DNA of 64,000 nt from Cercophora sp. LCS_1 (Eukaryota > Ascomycota > Sordariomycetes > Sordariales > Lasiosphaeriaceae): positions 248,001-312,000 of the forward strand of contig JAPZLL010000030.1 in assembly GCA_036250225.1 (NCBI GenBank). Reading direction: 5' to 3'. Below the pieces are notes generated by a model. That model was not told where the DNA came from and made no database searches. It saw nothing but the letters and a program-made list of their open reading frames with translations. A program made the translations under genes and the position numbers. Shown here one piece after another: positions 44,774 to 55,048 of this stretch (position 1 is the stretch's first letter; the number at the start of each line of letters is the position of its first letter).

Positions 44774-45555
44774 ATTGTGGGTTTTGTGATGGGTATGTCA
44801 CGACGGATGATGCTGTTTTCAATTCGAGTTTTCAGGTGTCTGGGGGTCTGTGGTTTCTAATAGATATTTGTTTGAGTTGTTCGTCGTTTGATTTCTTGTT
44901 GGGTGGGTTGTCATGTTCGATTCCACTGTTTTCTTCATTTCTTGTCATCCTGATGAGTGAACGCTGCAGATTCTACGTGTACTGCCTGTAGAAGACTTTG
45001 AAGAGCCGAGAATTACTGATAAAATGTTCTGCCAGGACTAAAATACCTTAGATGTGCCCATGACCGTGTGATCTCCTCCATCACTCATTTGTGAAATGTC
45101 TCATGGCAGCCGCATGTGGAGATAATATTGGGATAACGAGGATATCTCGTATTAGGAAGGGCTAAAGCCATCTTATTTGCAGGGTTTAAATTCAATCTAG
45201 CACTAATTTTGGGATTTATTCGCTTTGTTTGGATTGAATATGTGGGCGGAAGGTGCTCCTAATTGAACCAGGGTTAGGGTTGAACTTCGATCTTCGCAGG
45301 CAACATTTCATCTCGCAGTGCGCCTCCATTTACAACATCGGAGGGCAGACTGATATCCTGCTCCTTCTTGACGCCAATATATATATTTTCCGCTCCCTTT
45401 CTTTCTGGATACAAATCCTGTACTTTTCTTCTCTTTGCTGACGCCTAACGGCCTCGTATCCTTATACATTTGCAGCCCTCCACGTGAATCGTACGGTTTT
45501 CCTCTCTGGTTTCTGACGTCGCTTTGTTAGCGGTGGGGATCTAGGGCGCCACGAG
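44774..45555. other. Intergenic with telomere-like motif
   Basis: 782 nt upstream of the gene at 45556. The sequence GGGTTAGGGTT at 45271-45281 resembles the fungal telomere repeat or a telobox promoter element. No gene is seen. Confidence 0.4.
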
Positions 45556-47082
45556 ATGGACGACCGGAACGTTGAGATCCTGGTCCATATTTCCGCACCT
45601 TCAAAAGTTATCAACGACGCCGAGTATAGAGCCATCGCGCAGTCGTATCTGAACTTCAATCCCGGAAAGCGAACGCAAGTCTTTTCCGGCTCGGGTTTCC
45701 GTGCGACAACAACAAGCGATGCACATATCATCGATGAAAGGCAGTCCAGCCCTGGTCAACCCTCTTTCACCGCAGACCAAGGGCAGGTCATAAACTCGCC
45801 CGAACTATCCTTCCGGAGTGTTTTGGGTAATGCTCATTCTCCCCGCCCCCAGCAAGCGGCTCAACAACAGAGCCAAGTCGAAACGCAGGGTGCGCAGAGC
45901 TCATGGGTCGCTCCTCCAAGCGTTATCCAGGATTCGCTCCCAGACAACACTTGTGCATTGTCACAGTTCCGCTCGCCTACTAGAATTCTAGAGCACTATA
46001 TATCTGGACTTGAGAGCAGTCAGTCGGAAGCTTCGCCTAATCTTCGGCGACGAACGCCCGGCCGCGATTCCTCTTTCAACGACACACAGCGGGGAAATAT
46101 TCGTCCTGGCGCTGGCCCTACGCAGTCGAGAGCGCCGCCGACGCAGAACCTAGCTAGCATCGTCCAGTACCCAGACACGCAGTTCGACGCACCAACATCT
46201 TCTTTCGATGTCGAGCCTCGGAGGGCTTCAGGTCAACCAGCCTCCAGCTCATTCTCGTCTCGCGGAAGTGTAGCTACGCCTTCGCAACGATCCATCACAA
46301 AAACACAGCGGAACCAGAACCAAATCCCTAGCTCTACGCAAGGGAGAGACAAGGTGATCCCGGCGTCACCTGCCTTTATCAGTAAACGGAACCTCCGCAG
46401 CTCGGCGGGCTCACGACAAGCCCAGGATGAAACACACATCACCGCATCGTTTCCGACTGTCGATGAGGTTGCAAATGATGCCTCCCGAATACGAGCTGAC
46501 TCTGAACCAGCCGCTAAAAGGCCTCGTGTCCCTCCCATCCCAAGCTCAGGGAAGCCTCTAGCCAGAAGCTCCAGCGACATTGGGCCTGGGCAAGAGGAAG
46601 AGAAGTCCATGATACGGGCAAGACGGAATTTAAGCCACTTGGAGATCATCTCTCCGCCACCTCCAGCCGCGATGCAAAACCTGAAGCCTGAGGATCTTAT
46701 CACCCAACATCTCGGGTTAATAGCAGAGAGGTTCGGCATGAAGGAACGATACAAACCAAGCTTCCAAACACGTGAGCTGCGACCCTTTGAACGAGGGTAT
46801 TGGGCGTTGGATTGCAGTTCGTGGGAGCAAAGCTTGAAGGAGGAGGCATGGGACTTTCTGACAACCCATATTGGTCAAGGGCTTGTTGGGTGGGGCACCA
46901 CGTGTAAGCGGGATCGATCCTTCACCTCCATCAGACTTTATTGTTGGGGGTGCGTGGTTGGCCACATGTACCTGCTGCTTTGGGCTGCGAGTAGACGGCA
47001 GGCCAGGTATGCAGGCATGACATGGATCGCAGGAGATGGCAAGACTGTGGTTGTTGTTGAGCCACGGCCCCAGTCGAGGTGA
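45556..47082 (+). CDS. Largely disordered protein with structured ends, 508 aa
   Basis: An uninterrupted frame from ATG 45556. The N-terminal 50 residues (MDDRNVEILVHISAPSKVIN, then AEYRAIAQSYLNF) look folded. Residues about 60-360 are Ser/Gln/Pro-rich and disordered, with a basic patch resembling a nuclear signal (AAKRPRVPPIPSS). From about 380 a structured C-terminal part begins (LKPEDLITQHLGLIAERFGM), followed by RPFERGYWALDCSSWEQSLK and a Trp/Cys-rich hydrophobic end. The two ends look conserved, suggesting a nuclear scaffold with terminal binding domains, but I cannot name the family or function. Confidence 0.72.
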   Translation: MDDRNVEILVHISAPSKVINDAEYRAIAQSYLNFNPGKRTQVFSGSGFRATTTSDAHIIDERQSSPGQPSFTADQGQVINSPELSFRSVLGNAHSPRPQQAAQQQSQVETQGAQSSWVAPPSVIQDSLPDNTCALSQFRSPTRILEHYISGLESSQSEASPNLRRRTPGRDSSFNDTQRGNIRPGAGPTQSRAPPTQNLASIVQYPDTQFDAPTSSFDVEPRRASGQPASSSFSSRGSVATPSQRSITKTQRNQNQIPSSTQGRDKVIPASPAFISKRNLRSSAGSRQAQDETHITASFPTVDEVANDASRIRADSEPAAKRPRVPPIPSSGKPLARSSSDIGPGQEEEKSMIRARRNLSHLEIISPPPPAAMQNLKPEDLITQHLGLIAERFGMKERYKPSFQTRELRPFERGYWALDCSSWEQSLKEEAWDFLTTHIGQGLVGWGTTCKRDRSFTSIRLYCWGCVVGHMYLLLWAASRRQARYAGMTWIAGDGKTVVVVEPRPQSR

Positions 47083-47468
47083 TTGGATACGAGGAGCATG
47101 GTGGATAGAAGCAGGCTGGAAGAAGATATAGTGGCATTTTTTGGGTTGCAAAACGTGGCGTTTGTGTCTGGGGGTGGCTTTTGGTTAGCTTCAAACCCGG
47201 TGGTTTGGTTTTGGGTCATGGGTTGGGAGGTTGGAGTCTATCGCTTGGGACCATAGAAATGAGCTTATTTTGGATTGTTAAAATACCCAGCACATTCACA
47301 TATTGTGCCAGTTCTTTGCCTTTATCTGTGCGATAGACCTATGGACATAACTCAAAGAGGCATGAAGACCGTTCCAACCCATATTCCAGCAGCGCATCAA
47401 GAACAAGGGAATAAGAAATGCTTAATGTACAAACAAAACCCGAACCTTGGGCCTGCTAGTGCAAGAAT
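47083..47468. other. Convergent 3' spacer
   Basis: 386 nt between two convergent genes. It contains a G/T-rich segment at 47150-47235. No gene is seen. Confidence 0.45.
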
Positions 47469-48493
47469 TTAAGGGCTCTTTGGCGAACTCTTGACTACCC
47501 ACCCAATAGCCTCACGCTCCTGAACATACCGCTCCTTATCAATAGCGGCCTTCTCTTCATATATCTGCTCAAGTCAAGTTACTAGCAGAACATGCGAAGA
47601 TGGCAGTAAACATACCTGTTTCTCTGAAGCACTCAACGCCTTCCACTCACTTGCAACCTTCTGGGCTGCCTCTCCGATCGGAAGGCCGACGAGGTCACCC
47701 TTCTTCCAGTACTCGGCATTGAACAAAGCGAAAGCAGTTGAAGGTCCCTTGGGCCTTCGCTCGTCGAGAAGGCCTGGCGCTGTGAACCCAAGTGCCCTGA
47801 GCTCTTTTCGTGCCCGGTTCGCAACGGCAATCTCCTCAACAGATTTGGTCAGGACGAAATTTCGTACTGCAGTAGCATTGATTGCCTTGTTCTTGTCCCT
47901 CAGGTCAAAGTAGTGCTAGCAGCCATGTCAGTGACATTTTCGTTCAAAGTCAAGCAGCGACTTACCTGAACTTGTGCTGGTGAAAACGCCTTGAAGTTCG
48001 CAGCAGCCTCCCTCAAGATATCTTGAACCTTCATTCCCTGGCCCCTCTTCTCCTTGGCCAGGTCGCTAAAGTACAGCGACAAGGGCGTCACTGGGAGGCG
48101 CTTTGGCTCCTCACGCACCAAGGACTTCACCTTGAGCTCCCGAATCTTGAGCTTCTGCTTCTCAGCATCCGTCAACACCTTCTTTGGCTTCTTCACTGGC
48201 TTCTTCTTCGCTGGTGCCTTCTTTGCCGCGGGCTTCTTCTTTCCAGGCTTCTTGGCAGCTGGTTTCTTAGCGGCCGGCTTCTTCGTGGTCGTGGTCGTCT
48301 TCTTGGGCTCTTTGGTGGCGGTGGCAAATCCCCTTTGGAAAAGAACAATGCGCCCACGGGATGTACTCGTACGGAAGCCAGTCGGGGTGGCAGCAGAAGG
48401 CCGACGGGAGAGCTGCCAAACGGCGCGACCTGCACTGCGGATTCCAGCGAGCCGTAGCTGCCGTGCCGACACGGACCGAATTGTTGACCACAT
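47469..48493 (-). CDS. Mitochondrial HMG-box protein, Abf2/TFAM-like
   Basis: Three exons (48493-47966, 47915-47616, 47564-47469) give 307 aa. The first 58 residues are rich in Arg, Ser and Ala with almost no acidic residues (MWSTIRSVSARQLRLAGIRS), a clear mitochondrial presequence. A histone H1-like Lys/Ala/Pro repeat follows (KKPAAKKPAAKKPGKKKPAA). Two HMG-like boxes come next: one from about residue 128 (RLPVTPLSLYFSDLAKEKRG) and one from about 225 (GPSTAFALFNAEYWKKGDLV). Abf2/TFAM proteins coat and compact mitochondrial DNA and influence its transcription. The assignment rests on presequence plus two boxes; the basic repeat is unlike yeast Abf2. It is divergent from PRP5. Confidence 0.85.
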
Positions 48494-49070
48494 TGCAGCG
48501 TCGGCGTCGCTCGACTTCCAGGGATTCTGTAGGTGTACTCGTGATGTGTGTCCTGGTTGTTGTTGGTGTTGGTGTTTCGTTGCTGTGAGCCAGAGATTGG
48601 CAATTCATGCAATGCGGTTGCAGCTTCCAGGCGGCTCGTGCACACCTGAGCTCCTGTCGCTGCTGGCTCCAACCCCCTGTTTTCTCACAACAAGAAGCTC
48701 TGTCACCTCGTTCAATACACGCCCCTGGCGTGGCTTCAGGGCTCCAGAATGCGGGGAGCTCTTTCGTCACCTGGGCGGGGTGGAAAGAAGAAAAAAGGCT
48801 TGGCTTCTCCAGGCATACCGTGCGAAAGCGAGGTTTATCGGACAAATACACACTATGCAACGCCTTGACCACCAGAAAGTCATCTCCAGTTCCTGTCTTT
48901 CGTTCTGGAAATCCCGAGGTCGCAAACTCTCTCAACACCCGGAGTGAACAGCGTTCTTTTTCGCACTCCTTCGCGCAACCAGATAACAAACAGCTTCTTC
49001 CGACCAGCTGCAACTTCGATTCTGAAAGTACCGCCACCAGTCCAATTTAGAGCCATCGTCCATCAGCAGC
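48494..49070. promoter_or_regulatory. Divergent upstream region of the mtHMG gene and PRP5
   Basis: 577 nt between two divergent starts. Long frames across it on both strands lack any family motif. Both promoters must be here. Confidence 0.45.
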
Positions 49071-52000
49071 ATGGCTCGGCTGAGGGACTCGCGCTCACCA
49101 TCTCCTGCAGGAGCCAAGCACCGAAAGGATGACGACCGGCGCGACCGTGATCGAGACAGAGATCGGCGTGATGGCCCTCGCGACCATCGCCGTCGCTCTC
49201 GCAGCCCAATAGATGTAAGTGATTCCCAACCTCTCCTCCGTCGTGTTGCTTTGTTTTCTGACCATAGGTGTGCCCCGCAGCGTCGTTACCGAGACCGTGA
49301 TCGCGATTGGGATCGTGCGCGCGATGGTCGAGATGGCGACTCATATCGCAGAAGAGATCGTTCAGCAGACCGTCGGGATGATGATTACTACCGTGGTGGT
49401 CGTCGAGATGGGGGTAATCGTGATCGTCGTCGGTCACGCGACAGAGGTTCAGAAAGGATGCGCTCTCCAGATCGCCGCAGACAGCGGAGCCGTGATGGGG
49501 ACAGGGACCATCGTCACCGGCGGGATGATTCAAGGGATCGTGTGAAAGCCCGCCCCAGCGATGCGGAGACGCGTCGTGCTGAGGACAGTCATGCCCGGAA
49601 TGCGCCCAAAGCTGAGATTGCAGCGCCGAGCAAAGATGAGGTTTGTGCCCACTCTCAAATACCATCTATTTCTGCCCACAAAGCTAACAATAACCCACCA
49701 CAGGTTGCGAAGCCAGCTTCAGCTCAGACGCAATCCGAGGCAGAGAAAAAGGCAGAGCGACTTCGCAAACTTCAGGCCATGAAGGAGAAACATGCATTGA
49801 AGGAAGCTAAGGAGGCTGACGTCTCTGCCGGTAGTACTCGAAAACTTCTGGCCGAGATGGACCACAAGGTCAACGGCGCGGCTAGTCCTGCTTCTAAGGG
49901 CTCGCCCGCTCCCTCGAGCCCAGCCGCGACAGGATCACCCGCCACCCCCATACCATACGCTGGAAAGTTTGACCCGAAGGCGATCGCGCGCAACTCGAAG
50001 TCAACACGATCGCATTCTCCAGCTAAGCTCGGTGGGTTTGGGTTCGGTACAACTGCGACAACCATCACAACTCAGGCGGGCATCACCGTCCCCAAGAAGG
50101 CAGGGCTGTTGCCGACGAATCGAACAGTTAGCGCTTTTGGCTTCCAGAAAGTCAGTGATTTGAGCAAATCAGCACCGAAACGGAAGCTCGACATGGACGA
50201 TGAGGAGGTGACGAAGCGAAAACTTGTCAAGCTACCCAATTTTGCACTGGAGAGCGCCGATGCTGTTCCGTATGTTGAAGGAGAGGGTGGAGAAGATGAG
50301 GGCGTCGATATTGATCTGTTACTCGCGGGCGCTAATGCCAATCCGGAGGACATGGTCGAGGCGCAACGTCTCCTTCAAGAACGCCGCGAGGAACGCATGC
50401 AAAGGGAGTTGGAGGCGATGGAGGTCGACGAGGCTCCCAATGGCAACCCCAAGGAAGTGGCCGCCGAGGAGGACACGGCGATGGATGAGGACGATGGGCT
50501 TGACACCCTTGACGCCTTTATGGCCGAATTGGACGGTGCTGGTCCCTCCAAAGCCTTCGGGAAGTCGAAACAGACCGCCAAGAAGACCCCGGAGCCAGAG
50601 GCCTACTTCAGCGACGATGGTGACTACAATTACGAAGCGGGCGCTGCCGATCCGTCGTCGATTCTGGCAATGGCTGCCAAGAAGAAGAAGAAGGATATGC
50701 CCACAATCGACTACTCGAAGCTCGACCTCGTGCCGATTCGCAAGAACTTCTGGGTTGAGCCACTCGAGCTGAGCCAGATGACAGAAGAAGAGGCAACAGA
50801 CCTCAGACTCGAGTTGGACGGCATCAAGGTATCTGGTAAAGATGTTCCTAAACCCGTGCAGAAGTGGTCTCAATGCGGTCTTACGCAGCCAATCCTCGAT
50901 GCGATTGAAAATCTAGGTTTCGACAAGCCCACACCGATCCAGATGCAGGCACTGCCTGTTATCATGTCAGGCCGAGACGTTATTGGCGTCGCAAAGACAG
51001 GTTCTGGCAAGACGATGGCTTTTGCTCTGCCTATGCTCCGTCACATCAAGGACCAAAACCCGGTGAGCGGCGATGACGGCCCTATTGCCCTTATCATGAC
51101 CCCAACCCGAGAACTTTGTACACAGATTCACTCGGATCTACAGCCATTCGCCAAAGCGCTGAAGCTCCGTGCCGTTGCTGCCTACGGCGGTGCCCCCATC
51201 AAGGATCAGATTGCCGACTTGAAGCGAGGCGCCGAAATCATTGTCGCCACCCCCGGACGTCTCATCGATCTTCTCGCCGCCAACTCGGGTCGCGTAACAA
51301 ATCTTCGCCGCGCGACGTACCTCGTGTTGGACGAGGCGGATCGCATGTTCGACATGGGCTTCGAACCCCAGGTCATGAAGATTTTCAATAATGTCCGACC
51401 CGACCGGCAGACCATCCTCTTTTCAGCCACCATGCCTCGCATTATCGATGCTCTAACCAAGAAGGTTTTGCGCGACCCCGTGGAAATCACTGTGGGTGGT
51501 CGAAGTGTCGTGGCGCCTGAGATCACTCAAGTTGTCGAGATCATTGAAGAAAAGGACAAGTTTGTTCGGCTTTTGGAGCTCCTTGGCGATTTATATGCTA
51601 ACGACGACGATGTCCGCGCTCTGATCTTCGTAGAGCGGCAAGAAAAGGCGGACGATCTCTTGCGTGAGCTCTTGCGCCGCGGTTATGGCTGCATGTCCAT
51701 TCACGGCGGCAAGGACCAGGAGGACCGCAACTCCACCATCTCCGACTTCAAGAAGGGTGTGTGTCCCATCATGATTGCCACTTCGGTGGCTGCCCGCGGT
51801 CTCGACGTCAAGCAGCTTAAGCTAGTCATCAACTATGACGCCCCTAATCATCTTGAGGACTACGTTCACCGTGCGGGCCGTACTGGCCGCGCTGGAAACA
51901 CAGGCACAGCCGTAACGTTCGTAACGGAAGAGCAAGAGAACTGTGCCCCCGGAATTGCCAAGGCCCTGGAGCAGAGTGGGCAACCTGTCCCAGAACGTCT

Positions 52001-52751
52001 CAACGAGATGCGTAAGTTATGGAAAGAAAAGGTCAAATCCGGTAAGGCCAAGGACGCCAGCGGCTTCGGTGGCAAGGGTTTGGAGAGGCTTGACAAGGAG
52101 CGCGAGGCTGCCCGTCTGCGTGAGCGCAAGACACACAAAGCCGAGGGTGAAGAGGACGACTTCAAGGAGGAGGAGACGCCTGAGGATGCGGAGAAGAAGG
52201 ACAAGGCCAAGGAAGCCATCGCCTCGGCCGTATCCGCCATCGTCTCGCGCGACGCGGCCAAGGTGGAGGGCGAAATCAAGCCAACCACCCCCGTCACGGA
52301 GGGCGTTGTGAAATCCACAGCGAAGGGTGGTGCTCTGGACAAGGCAGCCTCAGCGATCAGCGAGATCAACGCTCGTCTTGCCCGGGCCGGCCAGCTGCGC
52401 CCTGGCCAACCGATTGACAACAAGGGACCCGATGCCGGTGCCTTTCATGCCACACTCGAGATCAATGATTTCCCGCAAAAGGCGCGCTGGGCCGTCACCA
52501 ACCGCACCAACGTGGCGAAGATTCTGGAGGCTACAGGAACTTCGATCACAACAAAGGGCAACTTTTACCCTGCGGGTAAGGAGCCTGGCCCAGGCCAAGA
52601 GCCGAAGCTCTACATCCTCATCGAGGGTGATACCGAGGTCGTCGTTGGCAATGCCCTGTCCGAGCTCACGCGCCTGCTCAAGGAGGGCACAATGGCGGCT
52701 GCGGACGCAGAGAGCCGTGCCCCGGCGAGCGGCAGGTACACGATCACCTAA
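49071..52751 (+). CDS. PRP5: Prp5, spliceosomal DEAD-box ATPase
   Basis: Prp5 promotes stable binding of U2 snRNP to the branch point and proofreads it. Three exons (49071-49214, 49281-49640, 49704-52751) give 1183 aa. Both introns (66 and 63 nt) are multiples of three without stops, so the region also reads as one 1226-aa frame. The N-terminal 160 residues are RS/RD-repeat-rich and a long acidic, Lys-rich region follows. The helicase core has the Q-motif region (GLTQPILDAIENLGFDKPTP), AKTGSGKT, PTREL, TPGRL, DEAD, SAT, ARGLDV and HRAGRTGRAG. A C-terminal KH-like part follows (TLEINDFPQKARWAVTNRTN). The PRP5-type KH end and RS region fit Prp5/DDX46 better than other DEAD-box proteins. Confidence 0.92.
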   Translation: MARLRDSRSPSPAGAKHRKDDDRRDRDRDRDRRDGPRDHRRRSRSPIDVSDSQPLLRRVALFSDHRCAPQRRYRDRDRDWDRARDGRDGDSYRRRDRSADRRDDDYYRGGRRDGGNRDRRRSRDRGSERMRSPDRRRQRSRDGDRDHRHRRDDSRDRVKARPSDAETRRAEDSHARNAPKAEIAAPSKDEVCAHSQIPSISAHKANNNPPQVAKPASAQTQSEAEKKAERLRKLQAMKEKHALKEAKEADVSAGSTRKLLAEMDHKVNGAASPASKGSPAPSSPAATGSPATPIPYAGKFDPKAIARNSKSTRSHSPAKLGGFGFGTTATTITTQAGITVPKKAGLLPTNRTVSAFGFQKVSDLSKSAPKRKLDMDDEEVTKRKLVKLPNFALESADAVPYVEGEGGEDEGVDIDLLLAGANANPEDMVEAQRLLQERREERMQRELEAMEVDEAPNGNPKEVAAEEDTAMDEDDGLDTLDAFMAELDGAGPSKAFGKSKQTAKKTPEPEAYFSDDGDYNYEAGAADPSSILAMAAKKKKKDMPTIDYSKLDLVPIRKNFWVEPLELSQMTEEEATDLRLELDGIKVSGKDVPKPVQKWSQCGLTQPILDAIENLGFDKPTPIQMQALPVIMSGRDVIGVAKTGSGKTMAFALPMLRHIKDQNPVSGDDGPIALIMTPTRELCTQIHSDLQPFAKALKLRAVAAYGGAPIKDQIADLKRGAEIIVATPGRLIDLLAANSGRVTNLRRATYLVLDEADRMFDMGFEPQVMKIFNNVRPDRQTILFSATMPRIIDALTKKVLRDPVEITVGGRSVVAPEITQVVEIIEEKDKFVRLLELLGDLYANDDDVRALIFVERQEKADDLLRELLRRGYGCMSIHGGKDQEDRNSTISDFKKGVCPIMIATSVAARGLDVKQLKLVINYDAPNHLEDYVHRAGRTGRAGNTGTAVTFVTEEQENCAPGIAKALEQSGQPVPERLNEMRKLWKEKVKSGKAKDASGFGGKGLERLDKEREAARLRERKTHKAEGEEDDFKEEETPEDAEKKDKAKEAIASAVSAIVSRDAAKVEGEIKPTTPVTEGVVKSTAKGGALDKAASAISEINARLARAGQLRPGQPIDNKGPDAGAFHATLEINDFPQKARWAVTNRTNVAKILEATGTSITTKGNFYPAGKEPGPGQEPKLYILIEGDTEVVVGNALSELTRLLKEGTMAAADAESRAPASGRYTIT

Positions 52752-53224
52752 TCACCCACAGATCGTGTCTTACGTTTTATGAATCCATTTGCATTGTACG
52801 GTCGACGGCTGGTCTGGTCTGGCTTCATTTTTTAGTCTGGGAAACGGCGCCATATGCATTTGCAAGACTTGGATGGTTCCTGGGAGATAAAAAGCGGGAC
52901 GTCAATAGGGTTCACTGTCAGGTTTTATATTTGCCGAGATGGCAAGACTGTAGTATATCAGGTTACCAGGTAGATCAATACGGCCTACGAGGCCTGTTAG
53001 GGAGACGAGCCAGCTGTTGTTTGTTTATGCTTGATTGTGACAAAAGATTGTTCAGAAACAAAACCCGTGACGCCATCCAGTCAGTCACTAACCACTCCTA
53101 CTCCCACTCCACGCATATGATGACATGCATGTCTAGGTATCAGACCCCATCCCCACCATCGTAAATCATCACAGCATCAAAACACACACAAATTGACGAA
53201 CACACATCCAGCTTAGGGTACCAG
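52752..53224. other. Convergent 3' spacer
   Basis: 473 nt between the convergent stops of PRP5 and the small gene at 53225. No gene is recognised. Confidence 0.5.
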
Positions 53225-53853
53225 CTACCCGTGTCGTAGAGCCTCAGCGTTGGAGTCCATCTCTCGTTCCCGGAGGTTCTTCTTGCTGGCTTCCTCCAAG
53301 GTCGCGCGGTGCGAGAGTTTCTTTTGCTCGGCGAGCTTCTTGCTTAGATCACCGCCCTTGTTGCCCTGTGCCCGTGCCTGTGGTGTTGTTAGTACACTTG
53401 GGACCAAGAAAGCGTGACGTTCGGATGCAAGTTATGGACGAGTGGGTTCAAGGTACGGGTGTGAATGTGTGAGATATTACAGAGTTGTAAGTGAGTGAGA
53501 TAAAGAATTATGAATGAGTGGTATATAGAACCGTGAATGGGTGAAACAAGAGGACATGCTGGATAGATTAAGTAGGTGGGATAGAGGAGGCGTATCGTGG
53601 GTGAGGGTAAAAATGTAGGCGTGGTGAAACTCACCTCGGCGGCTTCGGCGGCCCGGCGCCGTGCTTCGTCCGGACTGGATGAACTGGCTTGTCCACCAGC
53701 TCCGCCGAGGGTCCGGGGCGGCCCGCCCACTTTGGAGGGTTTCGACGTCGCGGATGCAGGGACGGGGGCTGTTGAGGGAGTAACTGGGGCGCTGCCGAGG
53801 CGACGGCCTGGTTGGGCGAAGGCGTCGGATTCTTTGCCGCAGATATTGCCCAT
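53225..53853 (-). CDS. Small lipid-anchored-type protein, 123 aa
   Basis: Two exons (53853-53635, 53377-53225) join in phase 0 to 123 aa. The start MGNICGKESDAFAQPGRRLG fits an N-myristoylation signal (Gly2), with Cys5 next to it as a likely palmitoylation site, so membrane anchoring is plausible. The middle is Ser/Pro/Gly-rich and the C-terminal half a charged helix (GGDLSKKLAEQKKLSHRATL, ending LREREMDSNAEALRHG). The intron is 257 nt, much longer than others here, with a clear GTGAGT donor, CTAAC branch point and CAG acceptor. I recall similar MGN-starting small proteins in other filamentous fungi but know of no assigned function. Confidence 0.75.
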
Positions 53854-55048
53854 GGTTTTGGACGATCTGAAGGTTTAATGTGCCAGAGTGATAAACAAGT
53901 TGGTGTTTTGAGGGCCTCAAGAAGGAGATATGAGTGATATTAATACGGATGTAGATAAGGAATATTTTGCTGTTTCATCAAAGATGTGTTATGAGATGAT
54001 GGATAAAGATGACGGGTAGTGAAACGGTGTTTATCTTTGTTTTATTCATGTCATCGAGTCCCGGTTCAAGGTTTGTGGTATTCGGACAACGGTGGTTGTT
54101 TGCGTGTCCCCCACCTCGGTTGACCTCCACTCTGCGCCTCAACGGAGAACCGGCAGCCTTGAGGCTCTGGTGTTCTTGGCTTAGACCCCGCCGGGTCGGT
54201 CGGTTTGTCGAAGACGTACGGATGGATATCAAGCTAGCAGCTAGCATTGACAGGAGAGCTTGTGCAATTGACGCGAACGCGGGTAGGCTGACAATAGCAA
54301 TTGTAAGATACGTGCACAATAGGACTCAATGGCCATTGACAATCGGTCTGTAGCGATGAGAAAAGCGCTTGCAATTGCGGATTGCGGATCAATAGGACAA
54401 GCCCGAGAAGAATAGCATCCCGAAAAAAAGAGTGGGGATATCCAGAGCTGCTCGGCTGTTCCTGTCCCCTGTGTCTTTCCATCGGCCAATCGAAACGTTG
54501 GTCAAAAAGCCCCACGTCAGCAGCAAACCCCACCATCGGCACAAATCCCACTGCGCCTTTGACAGAAACAAAAGTTGCTCTCCCCATCGCAAGAAACCTT
54601 AGCGCGGACGCAAAATCCCTTTGCGATAAGTTCTAGGCTTGCGCGCTCTTGATCGCACTCGAACTCTCTTCTATAAAAGCTTCATTTGCGATCCCGGCGA
54701 CGTTTCGGTGTCTCGGGACAAGCGCACAAAGTCCAGCGAGCGCCCGAACTTGCAGCAGTCGACCCCAGCCCATCAAGGTTCTCACCGATTTGCAGCACTC
54801 AGCGCTCAGCAGCTACCTACCTTCCACCCAGCTTGTTGACCTTTACAACACAAAAAACCCCGCCAGGACGAGTATTCGCTCTTTATCAAAGTTGCTGGTC
54901 TGTGCCTCTGGTGTTTCCCGAAGATCTTTGCTCGACGCAGGTACCCCGCGGCACTATCCTCGTCAGCTTCAAGATATTGAAAGTCCAGATCATCGCGGGA
55001 ACGGCACGGCGCACCTGTCGCGTCACATCTCCGCCACCGCTAGGCGCA
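53854..55048. promoter_or_regulatory. Divergent upstream region with long leader of the zinc-finger gene
   Basis: 1.2 kb between divergent starts. The 360 nt before ATG 55049 stay open in the same frame but contain no in-frame ATG, and look like a C-rich 5' leader. A CCAAT box (GGCCAATCG) lies near 54483-54491. Confidence 0.45.

Noticed and set aside
49215..49267. Alternative acceptor (CCATAG) for PRP5 intron 1
   Set aside because: It would give a 53-nt intron and shift the frame out of the RD-repeat region; the acceptor at 49280 keeps the frame.
54686..55048. In-frame 5' extension of the zinc-finger gene
   Set aside because: No ATG occurs in frame in this stretch; the first is at 55049, so it is more likely 5' leader.
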